Assembly (NCBI RefSeq): GCF_003086295.3
Contig: NC_092051.1
Location: forward strand, 22,253,940 to 22,317,939
Source of the DNA: Arachis hypogaea
Lineage: Eukaryota; Streptophyta; Magnoliopsida; Fabales; Fabaceae
Length of the DNA stretch: 64,000 nucleotides
Direction: 5' to 3'
Shown: in pieces, positions 46,455 to 58,560 of the stretch
Layout of the letters: each line of letters starts with the position of its first letter
How positions within the stretch are numbered: position 1 is the first letter of the stretch
Notes under the pieces: model-generated
Seen by the model: only the letters and a program-made list of their open reading frames with translations
The model's database searches: none
Told to the model about the DNA's origin: nothing
Translations under genes and position numbers: made by a program

Positions 46455-47251
46455 GCAGCGCTATATGCATCAACCTGAGAAGCTGATCTCTTTTTGTACA
46501 GTATCTTATAGCTATACTAGTTTTTCTTTGCAGGCAGAGGCGAGTGTATCTTGACTTGGGAACAGAATAATTCTCGTTTTTCTCCCCTGTTCCTTTTATG
46601 AATCACTCTGGCTGTATGTGTATTCAGTGTGAAACCAGTCTAATGCATCACAGTCACGGATAGTTCTAATTTACTCTTAAGAATTAAGATGACTCTAAAT
46701 TTTCTAATATTTAAATGGCTGATGCTGGCCTTCAAGTTCAAGTACACTGAATGCAGGGCCTAATAAATGATTTGCATGCGAATTTATTCTTTTGGGTTCT
46801 TGATAATACTATTAGCAGAAGTATTTAAAATTTTTATTTTATATTAAATGTATTGGAAGTTTAATCGTTTTATTAAAAAAATTCAATCAGTAACCGTATT
46901 GTAGAATACAAATTAGCTAAATTTTAACTATGTATATACTGTATAGCTCTTTAAAAATATAAAATTGAATTTTTTAAATTTTTTTTTACTATGAAATATT
47001 TTAACTTGCATGAATTTTAATGTCCTTACAGTATAGAATATTTAACTGTAAAATATTTTAAATAATTGTCTAATTACCTTTGCTTTTTTGGACAATTATT
47101 TTATTTTTTTTAATTTTTACTAACGTATTATTACGTAATTAGATTGTGAAATATTTACACTAACATTGCATTAAAAAAAATTAAATTTTTGGTTAAAAAT
47201 TAAAATACTTGTTTTTTTCTTTAATCCTTAATAATACATACCAGCTAAATA
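46455..47251. other. 3' flank of SDE2
   Basis: Probable 3' UTR to about 46750, with gcctaataaatga near its end. AT-rich DNA without recognisable content follows. Confidence 0.5.
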
Positions 47252-48853
47252 TCTATTTTTTTAATATATAAAAGTAAATAAATAAGTTTATTCATGTTAT
47301 TTTTCAGATATGTTTTTCCTCCTACTAATACTATGTCAATGACATTATTTACTTGACAAAATTTTAGAATCAACCACTCAATATTTGCCAAATCAAATAT
47401 TATTTTCAAATCAGCAAAGAAAAAAATAAATAAAATACACAAAAAAAAAAAACTAAAAAACACCTATAATTAGAAATTAATAATGTCTAACCAAATTTGT
47501 AACCTACAAAGACATTGAATCCATATTCCTATATTTATTATATCTTACCGTTATAAACAATACAATAAATTTATGACCCTAATAATTAATTTTGATAAAT
47601 AACTTATTAAATATAATAAATATTCATATTACAAATGTCATAATAATATTATTAATCATAATAAATTTTACGTTAAAAATATTCAAATTTCATACTATTT
47701 GACCTACTTATATAAGTCTCTTGTCACTATTCTTTTAAATAATATTAAATTTAGCACAAAAAAATTATTTCCGAAATACACAACATCTCAAATTTACTCA
47801 ATAGAGCATCATTCTTTGGACAAACAAATAGACAATTAGTTTATTAAAGTTTGCGTGATTCGTCTATGGAAAACATTAACACCCACAATGAAGAGGAGCC
47901 TATTTGCTTAGAAATGATTATATTAGATGAAAATGATACAATTACATTTGTGGCACATGTAATCAAATACCACAATATCCAGCAATAAAGTAACTTTATA
48001 TCCTTTTCATAATCTCATTTATTAAATTATTAGTTACTAACCCAATACTTATTTCATATTAAAGTGCTACAACAATTTTTGTACTATTTGATGGCGAAAA
48101 AAATAAATTGTTGGGTACAACTGCTTCAAATCTAATGATACTCCAAAAAAGCAACAGTATTGAAGCATCATCCCAATTGAAAAATTTGTGCAACCTCACA
48201 CTTATATTTGAAGTCAAAGTAAATAATTTTAATATAAAAAAAGGTTATCAACAATACACTGTTACCATGACATTTGTTCCAACCAAAAACACTAAACCTC
48301 AACACCCATTACAACAAATAAAATAGGTAATACATCAAAAAAAATTTACTTATTCAAGACATCATTTTTATTTCTAATTTAAATTATTCATTGATTATAG
48401 GAACCAACTTCGCCAACACCAATATTATCAGACGAAGATCACATACCCATCAAGAGATTAAAGAGAAAGAAAACCACACAAATTCAAGACACATCTTCGA
48501 AAGAAGAACATACATGCAAAGATGGAACAAACAATCCAATAGAAAGTGCATGCAACTCAATAATTCATAAAGAACATGCCTTCACAAGAACCTACGACAA
48601 CCAATAAAGAGAAAGGAGGACGAGCGCCACATAAGAAGATCAAGTCTATCAACTAAAACAAATGCAAAAATCAAATCACCAAATAAAAATGTCACTTTGT
48701 ACAACTCCACCATCCAAATTTTTTGTACTACAAATTATTTTAAATAAAACACCTTTCAAATTTAACTTTAATTTACATCTAATTAATTTAATTCTATAAA
48801 ACATAGCAATTTTTAATATTTATTATATATTATATTTAACTTACCATTCCGCG
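47252..48853 (+). mobile_element. Helitron copy C, truncated at its 3' hairpin by a gypsy element
   Basis: Starts TCTATTTTTTTAATA after an A, as Helitrons do. The body matches copies A and B. The right end is ...accattccgcg, the first arm of the 3' hairpin. The LTR of the chromovirus begins directly after it at 48854. The remaining hairpin arm and CTAG terminus should lie beyond the window, after the other end of the chromovirus. Includes the empty site of the Mutator insertion of copy A (48324-48332). Confidence 0.7.
47860..48607 (+). pseudogene. RPA1-like fragment in Helitron copy C
   Basis: Three exon-like pieces. First, about 47865-47975: ENINTHNEEEPICLEMIILD (start of an RPA1 OB fold) runs into YICGTCNQIPQYPAIK, the second Cys pair of the zinc finger, in another frame. 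The first Cys pair is deleted. Second, 48063-48326 is open: TIFVLFDGEKNKLLGTTASN and later LIFEVKVNNFN and YQQYTV, the RPA1 C-terminal OB fold. Third, from 48401 after gattatag: EPTSPTPILSDEDHIPIKRL, a basic tail. Homologous to the fragment at 35160-35660. The joined pieces are out of frame, so it is not functional. Confidence 0.75.
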
Positions 48854-50725
48854 TGTCATGACTCGAACCAAGCCATGACTGGCGCTCAAGGGACAAGTCC
48901 CTCAGCAAGCCAAATGACCAAATTTTCAAAAAAACGGACAGAATCTCCTCTGTTTCTAGGACCTTACCCATATAAAAATTATCTTCCTGTATCAATAATA
49001 AACATCCATTTTCAGAGACAACAACAACAACATATACCAATCATATTCACAATCAAATAGATCCAAAATACGCATTATATATATATATATCAAGTTGATA
49101 ACTAGAGTATATAGTTAAATCCATAAGTCTTACATAACCAAATTATAATTACCATCTAAATAGTTCGAGGTTCAAAATAACATAACCCACATGAGGAACC
49201 TGCCTGTGGCATATGGAGTATCGACATAATCTAAATTTTTAGCAAAGGTTCCATCACATAATTACTTAGCCCTTGTAAAGAAGAAGGGCTCACCGAAATG
49301 ACTAAGATCTACTGAGGGGCAGGTGGAATGGAACCTGGAATAACTCCTGTATCTGAAAAACATGGGAATATAATAGGGTGAGTTTTGCAACTTAGTGAGT
49401 AAACATTATATCTATAACCTACACGAGACAATACAAGTTTTACCATGAAAATTATATTTCTTTCCAAAGATGAGGAATCCATATTAAGTAATTATGCAAA
49501 TAAATAGATAACTAAGTAAGCAGAATGAATTGAAATGAGAGTTTTCATTCCAGAAATCAAATTAAATTGAATATTACACACTTAGGGCGGCTCCACCTCT
49601 AAGGGTAGCCCTTTCCTCTAGTGTGCCCGTACGGTATAACAGATCCAACATGTGGCCTACACGTTAGGCTAGCAATACTCTTGCTAGCTGAGGTCTGAGC
49701 TAGATACATTTAGGTTAACGTCATAACCGCCGTTAACTACGGTTTTCTAGTCAAAGTCTCCCAAACCAAACCAATCCAAGCCAACCCGCTTATAAAAATC
49801 TCTAATGCTTTAACATATTACTAAATTTTATAGTAAATCAAATATATATAAGAATGCATACTAAAATTTAATTAAAATTCAATAAAGTCAAATAAGAAAA
49901 CAGATATGTTTTACAAAATATATAAATATCATCTCGTGCGTATTTTTATAAAATTATAGGTTTCACAAATCAATACTTATTTCAAAAAAATTTAAAAATC
50001 ATAATAATCGAATATTTCCAAAGTAAAAAAAATAATGATCCAATTTAAATATTGAGAATAATACACTTAAAAACAATTATAGACATAATATCTACTCACA
50101 ACTTGGTTCTAAAGAACCAGAAGCAACTCTGAGCGCGCCACCGAGCTACCAATTGATGTCCAATAATCTTACAACTCTAGAAATATGACAATAATAATAT
50201 TTGTAAGCTAACAAGGTTGTCAATTAACAAAATCTTACTCAAATTGACAGAAGCCCCAATTTTCTAACCCTAATTCGGATTTATACATACCCATAAATAT
50301 AGAGATGACAAAAATTAGGGATATGGCTAATTATTGAGTCAAAGGGTTACCTTGAAGTCTCAATAATAACCAGAACTCAAAGTTGAATGCTTCCTTCACT
50401 CATTAAGTTGAAATTCTATGATTTGGAGGTTTTGAGAAAATGAGATTTTGAACAAATAGAGATGGAATAGAAAAAGAAAAGGAAGCAAGATGATGAAGAC
50501 GAGTTTGATAATGGTATGTAATTACAAGAAGAAGAGATGAGAAGATGGAAGATATTAGGAAGATAGGAGGGATGAGAAAGGAAAGAGATGAGATTGAGAA
50601 AGGAAGGAGAAAGGGTGGGGTTCGGGAGCCTTCCTCCAGGAAATAAAGGGGATTAATGGGGTCACGTGCTTTTCACGTGCCCTTCCTCCTTTCTTTTCGT
50701 TTCTTTTTTTTTTCCAGCTGTAACA
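48854..50725 (-). mobile_element. 3' LTR of the Ty3/gypsy chromovirus
   Basis: On the plus strand it runs from TGTCATGACTCG to CAGCTGTAACA (TG..CA), 1872 bp. On the minus strand it follows the polypurine tract directly. The outer flank is ccgcg (48849-48853), expected to be half of a 5-bp duplication. The matching 5' LTR is outside the window. Confidence 0.75.
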
Positions 50726-50743
50726 TTCTCTCCCCCTTAAGAA
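50726..50743 (-). other. polypurine tract of the chromovirus
   Basis: Minus-strand read: cttaagggggagagaat directly before TGTTACAG. Standard second-strand priming site at the 3' LTR border. Confidence 0.75.
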
Positions 50744-50765
50744 ATTCGGTCTCCGAATTTCGAAC

Positions 50766-52354
50766 TCATATACTATAATAGTTATGATAGTTACCTTCAG
50801 ACTCAAACAAATACGGATATTTATTGCGCATGGCATCCTCCACTTCCCAAGTTGCTTCTTCTACCGAATGATTCTTCCAAACAACTTTCGCAGATGCTAT
50901 CTCTTTAGAACGTAGTTTCTTTACTTGGCGATCAACTATAGCCACTGGTTCCTCTTCAAAAGATAAATCCTCCTTTAGCTCTATGGCTTGTGGTGCGAGC
51001 ACATGAGATGGGTCAGGAAGGTATTTGTGCAACATTGATTCGTGAAAGACTGGATGAATCATAGACAACTCAGGCAGCAATGCCAAGCGGTAAGCAACTG
51101 TACCTATTCTATCCAGTATTTCAAATGGACCAATGTAGCGAGGACTAAGCTTGCCTCTTTTCCCAAACCTCATCATTCCCTTCATAGGTGACACTCTAAG
51201 AAATACCTGATCACCCACTGAAAACTCTAAGTTACGCCTTCTGTTATCAACATAAGCCTTTTGCCTACTCTGAGCTGCAAATAAATGTTCTCTTATTAAG
51301 TAAACCTTCTCAGCAGCATCTTGTACCAAATTTGGCCCCAAAAGCTTAACCTCACCAACTTCAAACCACCCAATAGGTGACCTGCATCTTCTCCCATAAA
51401 GAGCCTCAAAAGGTGCCATTTGAATGCTGGCTTGATAACTATTATTATAAAAAAACTCAATCAAGGTAGATAGCTATCCCAATTTCCACCAAAATTCAGA
51501 ACACAACACCTTAACATGTCTTCCAATGTTTGAATCGTCCTTTCCAACTGTCCATTGATTTGAGGGTGAAAAGCAGTGCTAAGATCCAGATGAGTTCCTA
51601 ACGCTTTCTGAAAAGATTTCCAAAAATGAGAGGTAAACTGAGGTCCGCGATATGAAATAATGGATACTGGAATCCCATGCAGTTTAACTATCTCATCAAC
51701 ATAAATTTGAGCATACCGAGCTGCACTAAAAGTTATTTTCACTGGAAGAAAGTGAGCTGACTTCGTCATTCTATCCACAATTACCCAAATTTAATCAAAA
51801 CCTTTAAAACTACGAGGTAAACCTATTACAAAATCCATCGTAATCCTTTCCTATTTCCATTCAGGTATCTCAATCTGTTGCAATAACCCAGCAGGTCTTT
51901 GATGTTCAGCTTTAACCTGTTGGCAAGTTAAGCAATGAGAAACAAAAATTCCTATGTCTTTCTTCATGCCTTCCTACCAAAACAATTGTTTCAAATCTTG
52001 ATACATCTTATTGGAGCCTGGATAAACTGTGTACTTAGAATTGTGAGTCTCCTCCAAAATAACTTTCTTCAAGTTGGGGTTATCTGGCACACATAAGCGT
52101 TGACCACAACGCAAAATATCTTGATCAAGAGAAAAGTCTGAGTTCCTCCCATTGCAAACATCTTCCATAAGCTTTCTTAGTTTCGGATCATCACTTAGTG
52201 CGACCTTGATCTGCTCTATTAGGGAGGATTGGGCTCGAACATGTGCTAAGAAAACTCCTGATTCTCCAAGGTCAAATTGAATTCCACTGGCCTCCAATTG
52301 ATGGACTTCTTCAACAATTGGTCTCCTTGCAAGAGTGATATGGGCCAAGCTACC
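50766..52354 (-). pseudogene. chromovirus integrase with chromodomain (Tekay/Del-like), broken
   Basis: Minus-strand order: a [20 protein letters not shown] linker, a zinc-binding region (ETHNSKYTVYPG), the integrase core, then RQKAYVDNRRRNLEFSVGDQ and KGKLSPRYIGPFEI-type segments. The end is a chromodomain (KVVWKNHSVEEATWEVEDAM). The final 232 codons (51464-50766) are open. Upstream the frame is interrupted by TAG/TAA codons near 51974, 51845 and 51780 and by a frameshift near 51465. In the core the usual DRGPQF reads YRGPQF, so the second catalytic Asp is lost. Pieces of the same gene lie beyond the Tat-like insertion at 60750-61967. Confidence 0.85.
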
Positions 52355-52834
52355 TGTTCCGAGGGTTACCTGAAATTGAAGGTCGATCTCGGATGAGATC
52401 TGCTGTGGTGGCCGGAGCTGTCGTGTCCGACTTGTTGGACTTGGTGGTGCTGCTGATCCTTCGTCATCGAAGGGTGGTGGTACCTGCAAGAGACTCCGAT
52501 GCTTAAGTTAGCATGGGCTTTAAGCAGATTTTTTGTAGAATCAGAGCATGAGTTATATCTGGGTGCTCCAGTGTATTTATAGTAGTGTGGAGTAACCTTT
52601 CTAGATAAGATAAGTTAGTTATCTTATCTTATCTTATCTTTAAGTGAGGTCATCTTATCTCTTTAGGGGAACCGTCCTTATCTTTCTAAGGTTCAGCTGG
52701 CTTTAGATTGGGCTGTGTCCCTTCATTTGGGCCTTTTTGGGCCTCTAATGTCGATTTGGCCGAACTCTTTTAAGGAAGAGGTCGGGGATCCTGACCTGAA
52801 AGGGTCGGTTGCTTTGTCTTCGATCTCCCTAGGT
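52355..52834 (-). mobile_element. 3' LTR of the inserted Tat-like element
   Basis: About 480 bp, tgttccgagggttacc to atctccctaggt. It is about 95 percent identical by eye to 60118-60597. Contains gataagataagttagttatctt repeats and a short frame starting MQVPPP. It adjoins the host chromovirus at 52354, where a joined open frame of 171 codons runs from LTR into integrase (52489-51974). Confidence 0.8.
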
Positions 52835-54013
52835 CGAATAGCTCGACCCAGGGTATGAACAGTGCCCTTGCTTGAGCTCGATCTTTACTTTTTTTAGGGT
52901 CGCATCTTCAGACTTCGACTCTTTTAGGGAGAAGTCAAGCTCGAGCATTTTGCCTTTTGTCGATCTTTATAACTTCTGCTGGGCTCCTTTGAATGCGAAG
53001 CGTTTTCCTCCTTTTTAATTGTAGCGCACTTTGCACTTTCCTTGGAAACGTGCGAGGGTTTTAAAAGCTCATTAATACCCCTTCGCCATTTCCTTTTTCC
53101 CTCTTTGGTACCTCACTTTGAATTTTTTTCAAATCATTCACTTTATAGTTTCCTTTTCTTCTTCTTCTCCGTCTTCTTTGCTTGTTGTTTGCAAGACGTT
53201 TCGTTCCTCTACACCCTTCTGTTTTTGCATCTCTATGTTTCCCTTTCCTCGCTTTCGAAAGCAGCTGTTTGGAGTGGGCTTGTTTGCTGTTTTCTTCCTG
53301 ATCCTCCTCTCGTGCTCGTTTCTTCTTCCTCTTCAGGTTGGCATTTTCTTTTTCTTTTATGCTTTTTGTCACTTTTTTGTGCGTTCTTAACTATTGCAAG
53401 TGATTTTTATTTTGCTTCTGAGAGTCTTGATTCCTTTGAGAAAAGATTGTACCTTTCTTTTCATCTTTTGTGCTTCTACGATTTTCTGAACAAGCTTGCA
53501 CCTTTGTGATGATCTCTGCGCTCTTTGTGATGGTTGTGCCTGGTAGTTTCTGCTTCCTTAGGGTTTTATTCTCTTTTAGTTGCGTTTCCTTGATCAAAGT
53601 CTTGGCTCTTGCGGATTTGTTGGTATATTGGGGGTTTATGATTTTGAGAAGTTTTTGTGGCTTTGACGATAAACTGTCAGTAGGAAAGGTTGGAACTTTT
53701 GATGTTTCTTGTTGATAATGATGACTTTACTACTCTGTGTGTAGTGATGTTGCTAGAGAAGGATTTGTGTTTTGAGAGATGTTTTTAGGAGATAGCCTGT
53801 TGATTTCTTTCTTTCCGGGCTCTTACCTTGTTACTACCTCCAAAGGATGCCCCTGGACTTGAGTGTGAATCCTGTGGTTTCCTTTTTTGATGTTCGTATG
53901 TTTTTGTTCGAGTTGTTTCCTTATTTGACTAAGCTGCTTGGTAGTAACCCCATTTTTTTCTTTCTTACTGTAGGAATAGTTGGCCCACGTCTTCTTGCAA
54001 AAACACTGTTGAG
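52835..54013. other. spacer of the Tat-like element, leader of the antisense coding region
   Basis: T/C-rich DNA with open frames but no domain. A 3' splice-like tttcttactgtag at about 53974 precedes the first antisense ATG. It may be leader and promoter of the antisense transcript. Confidence 0.4.
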
Positions 54014-56149
54014 ATGTCTACTAAGATCCCGGACGGCATGTCAGATTGGCTGGATTCCATTGTTCTGATGTGTGTTACAGTTGCTGACTCAGAGTATCGT
54101 GTGCGGCTTAGGAGGCACCATAGGATTTATAGTGATATGGATCAAGAGAAAAATAATGAGTTAGTGTCCCCTGACCCTGAGGAGAGGGTTAGTTTTCCCT
54201 CTTTGACTCAAGGAGAACGTCTCTTCTTCTATGCTTACGACTATTTCTTTAGTCAATTGAATATTACCATTCCTTTTACCCCCTTTAAGACCGAGTTGTT
54301 GTGGTCCTGTAATGTAGCTCCTTCCCAGCTCCACCCGAACTCTTGGGGCTTCATCAAAATTTTCCAGTTGTTATGTCAAGAACTAGATATCCGACCTACC
54401 CAAACTCTCTTCCTTTATCTTTTTGTGCTGACGAAGCCTGGGGTAGTGAAATCACTCAACAAGCACGTCACAGCATCGAATGGTAATAGAAGAGAATCAA
54501 AATATAGCAATTTTAAGGCAAAAGAAGCATGTTTTTTATTATGAAGCAATATTAGGAAGAGAACACAAAACCATGCATTTCTTGTGAATAAGTGTAAGAA
54601 ATATTGACAAAACTCTCCAAATTCTACATAATATCAACCACAAAATTAGGGTTTATCAGGTAGCGAAGAAGAAAGCCTCCTCGGTTTCTTTCCGAGCTAC
54701 TCAAGGAAAAAAGGTTTTTTCTATGTATGACGAGTCCTTTAGGGACTTTAAAAACTATTATTTCAAGGTCCGAGCTGTTGAGGGAGCTCGGCCCTTCTTT
54801 TTGGATGAGAATGATGAGTCTACCTTCCCTTTGTGTTGGCAGAAGAACGTAGTAGTATCTAGGTATTCCTGGAAAAGTCTGGATGAGGTCGAGCAGGCCT
54901 TTGTAAATGTGTTGGAGGAAAACTAGGGGGAACCCCCTCATCTTGATACAAAGAAATTTCTTTCAGTTCCTTCCCTTCTTCGAACTGAATTGGGTAGTGG
55001 TTGACTTCTTGTTAATAGTTTTACTTTGTGATTGAATGTTTATCTTCATCTATTTGTAACTTGTTTCCTTGGTTTCTTTTTTGTAGAGATGGTGAAATCT
55101 ACAGATTCTATGAAGCATTTTCGTAGGGCGAAGAAGGCGATAGCTGCTTCCAACATTTCGGCCAAGGCTGCGGAGGAAGAGTCTTCCCAGGTTCCTCCAA
55201 AGAAACCACTGTTAAGTGCTTCTGGTCCGAGGAAGGTTATTCCAACTCCTCAAGTCCGAGTTGTCCCCTCAGACCCAGTTAGACCTTCTTCTGGTGCTGC
55301 CTCCTCCCCGACTGCTGGTCCTCCTCCTAAAAAACAAAAAACTGTTGAACCTTATGATTTGGATGCCCCTGACTTTGATGCCGTGAGGTTTGTTAATAAT
55401 CAAATTGCTCCTTATGGTCGACTTCCCATGGACGACGTGTCCATTCTTCATTTGAATTTATTACTAATAATAGCATTCGGATGGCTCATATGGGTGCGGC
55501 TTTGTTTCGAACTGTCCAGGGTTCCCCAGTTCATGCAACTAAGAAATTCTTGGAAGATGCAAAGTCAGAATTTGATAGAATCAAGGGGTTGAAGGATGGA
55601 CTTGACGACAGGGTGATTAAGCTAGAGTTGGACTTGGAGAAGGAGAAGTCGCGGGCTGTTAGGGCTGAGGCAGCTGCGAATTTGGCGGAGGAGATGGCAA
55701 AAAAGCATAAGGAGAGTTATACCCACACTTATGCCGAAGTGTTGGAGCTGAGGGGGAGGCTTGAAACTGCCCACGTGGACTACTCCGATCTTCAGGGCCA
55801 TTTGGTGGACACTGTTACAGGCGCTTATGAAAACTTGAAGGCGCAGGTCCAAGTTCTTACTCCTGAACTCGACCTGACTCTTTTTAGCCTAGACAATGTG
55901 GTGGAAGAGGGGAAGATAGTGCCTGCCCCGGATAATGAAGATGATGGGCCTCCTCCTGCACCCCCAACCAAAGCCTCTGTAGCCACAACTTCTTCAAATC
56001 CTTCAGCTGAGGTCGACCATGCCCAACCTGATCCAGATTGTGAGATTCTCAATCGTGAGGATGGGACCGTGGATGCCGTCCCTGTGAATATCATTTCTCC
56101 TCCTTCTGCCACTGACGCTGCTACTGGGAAAACTTTGCACCCCTTGTGA
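54014..56149 (+). pseudogene. antisense accessory coding region of the Tat-like element, broken
   Basis: Plus-strand pieces, opposite to gag-pol. 54014-54440 includes FPSLTQGERLFFYAYDYFFS and LHPNSWGFIKIFQLLCQEL, a plant mobile-type domain. 54658-54993 includes YYFKVRAVEGARPFF and SWKSLDEVEQAFVN. 55087-55455 includes MKHFRRAKKA and a Pro-rich part. 55456-56149 is a coiled coil (LELDLEKEKSRAVRAEAAAN) with an acidic, Pro-rich end. An intron-like gap (54994-55086) joins in phase. Damage seen: an AT-rich insert (54441-54657), TAG at 54924-54926 where TGG is expected, and a frameshift near 55455. Function unknown. Such antisense frames are described in Tat elements. Confidence 0.65.
54441..54657. 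mobile_element. about 215-bp AT-rich insertion in the antisense coding region
   Basis: The segment tagtgaaatcactcaacaag...ttagggtttatcag breaks the frame between TKPG and the KKKASS piece. It has quite different base composition from its surroundings. Ends not certain and no duplication identified; possibly a fragment of another repeat. Confidence 0.45.
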
Positions 56150-56696
56150 TTTATGTGTTTTTATCTCCTCAGTTCGACTTGTGGGCTTTTGAACTCTATT
56201 TTTTGTAACTTTGTGGTGATTTGGTTCTCTTGACTGTTAGTTGCTTCTATGCAACTTAGTAGGAAAACAAAATGCTTTTGAACTCTTGAGGCCCTCTTTC
56301 AGGTTGCCTTCTGAGTCTTTTTAATGATTGTTGTGTTTCTTTTGATACGTTGGTCGTGAATTTGCAAATTTTATAGAGTGTTGGTACTCTACTGCCCGAC
56401 CTCTTTTAGATCATTGTTTTGTTTGTCTTTTGGTTTGGGCGAGATGACCCTTGGGGCTAAACTGTTCGACAGTTTTTTAGTGTTCTGGTAGAACCCTTTT
56501 TGTTGGTCTTTGAATAATTTTGATAGCTTTGTTGTGGAGCCGTGGCTCTTTGCATGCTTTGGATGGTCGACTTTGTTGGTTTGAGATACCGCTTTCATTA
56601 GTCGACTTCTCTTTGTCGGTTCTTCTTGAGTTATTTTTAGTAATCCATTATGCCTCTTTCTATGGATTTACTTTTTATAACTTTGTCGCTTTGCTC

Positions 56697-57250
56697 GGTT
56701 CAATCCGACTTCTTCTTGTCGAACCCTCTTAAGTTATTTTTAGTAATCCATTTTTAGTAAGACCTCGTCAGACCACTTTTTATGGATTTACTTTTTATAA
56801 CTTTTTGTTGATTGGATTGATCCGACTTCTTCTCGTCGAATATTCTTAAGTTATTTTTAGTAATCCATTTTTAGTAAGACCTCGTCAGGCCACTTTTTAT
56901 GGATTTACTTTTTATAACTTTTTGTTGATTGGATTGATCTGACTTCTTCTCATCGAATCTTCTTAAGTTATTTTTAGTAATCCATTTTTAGTAAGACCTC
57001 GTCAGGCCACTTTTTATAGATTTACTTTTTATAACTTTTTGTTGATTGGATTGATCCGACTTCTTCTCGTCGAATCTTCTTAAGTTATTTTTAGTAATCC
57101 ATTTTTAGTAAGACCTCGTCAGGCCACTTTTTATGGATTTACTTTTTGTTGATTGGATTGATCCGACTTCTTCTCGTCGAATCTTCTTAAGTTATTTTTA
57201 GTAATCCATTTTTAGTAAGACCTCGTCAGGTCACTTTTTATGGATCACTT
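56697..57250. repeat. tandem repeat, 117-bp period, about five units
   Basis: The marker gacctcgtca occurs at 56761, 56878, 56995, 57112 and 57219, so the spacing is 117, 117, 117 and 107 (the last unit lacks about 10 bp). A diverged unit precedes (56600-56697). The unit reads ..tttttagtaatccatttttagtaa..gattggattgatccgacttcttctcgtcga... It lies between integrase and the antisense frame of the Tat-like element. Confidence 0.9.
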
Positions 57251-57599
57251 TTTATAACTTCTTGCATTAATCTGTTTTTGTTGCTTTCACCTTGCCAATT
57301 TCTTTGTAATCGGGTGACGAGTTTGGTTCTCATCTTGCCGACCTTGTCGTACTCGGACGGTGAATTCTTGCACTCAGATTAATACGTCTTGGTAGATAAC
57401 CTTTTTATGGAATCTGAAAGACTTTATTCAAGTAGAAAATAAAAAATATACAAGAGTATATACATATAAGTGCTTACCCTTCTAAATCGGGCAATTTTGT
57501 AAATCTTGGCTTGGTGCTTCATTAAAAAACATTTTCAGGAAAAAGAGTGCACCTTAACCTAAGATCTTTATTACTTTCTAACTATAGTACCTTCTCAGG

Positions 57600-58560
57600 T
57601 TACATGCATGCCATGACCTTGGTAGCTCTCGCCCTTCCAGATCGGACACCTTGTAGTAATCTTTTCCCAATACCTCTACAGCTCGGTAAGGTCCTTTCCA
57701 ATTAGCTGCTAGCTTCCTTTCTCCTGATCGACCTGCTCCGATGTCCTTTCGGATTAAGATGAGATCATTGTTGGCGAAGCTTCACTGGACTACTCTCTGA
57801 TTATACCTTGAAGCCATTCGATGCTTTAGCGCTTCCTCTCTAATCCGAACTCTTTCTCGGATTTCAGGAAGTAGGTCGAGCTCTTCCCTTTGATTTTGGG
57901 AATTGGTCTTCATTGTAGAAGATTATCCTGGGGGATCCTTCCTCTATCTCTACTGGGATCATTGCCTCCATTCCGTAAGTAAGTCGGAAGGGTGATTCTC
58001 CTGTAGTGGAGTGTGGAGTTGTCTGATATGCCCATAGGACTTGTGGGAGCTCTTCGGCCCAAGCTCCCTTTGTACCCCGTAGTCTTCGTTTTAACCCGGC
58101 TAGTATGACCTTCTTGGCAGCTTCTGCCTGTCCATTAGCGTGTGGGTGTTTTACGGATGTGAATTAGTGTTTTATTTTTAAGTCGGCTACCAAGTTTCTA
58201 AAACCTGTATCTGTAAATTGAGTGCCATTATCTGTAGTGATGGAGTAAGGGACTCCAAACCTTGTAATAATGTTCCTGTATAAAAATTTTCGACTTCTTT
58301 GGGCGGTGATATTGGCTAAGGGCTCTGCCTCAATCTATTTTGTGAAATAGTCTACCCCTATAATAAGGAACTTGACTTGTCCTGATCCTTGGGAAAAGGG
58401 TCCGAGGAGGTCTAATCCCCATTTTGCAAATGGCCAGGGTGACGTTACGCTGATGAGCTCTTCTGGTGGAGCGATGTGGAAATTAGCATGCTTCTGACAT
58501 GGTGGGCATGTCTTGACGAATTCTGCCGCTTCTTTGTGTAAGTTTGGCCAGAAAAATCCA
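57600..58560 (-). pseudogene. integrase core of the Tat-like element, broken
   Basis: Minus-strand reading gives GLDLLGPFSQGSGQVKF, VPYSITTDNGTQFTDTGF and KHPHANGQAEAAKK, then GAWAEELPQVLWAYQTTPHS and SPFRLTYGMEAMIPVEIEEG. These are the integrase core motifs. In-frame stops follow YFT-K and LKIKH and more occur near 57800. The zinc-binding part is at 58811-58563 in a separate frame (HSGICGNHLGARAF). Confidence 0.8.

Noticed and set aside
53042..53715. Hydrophobic Phe/Leu-rich frames on the plus strand as a membrane protein
   Set aside because: T/C-rich leader and spacer of the Tat-like element. Composition alone gives the hydrophobic residues; no family match.
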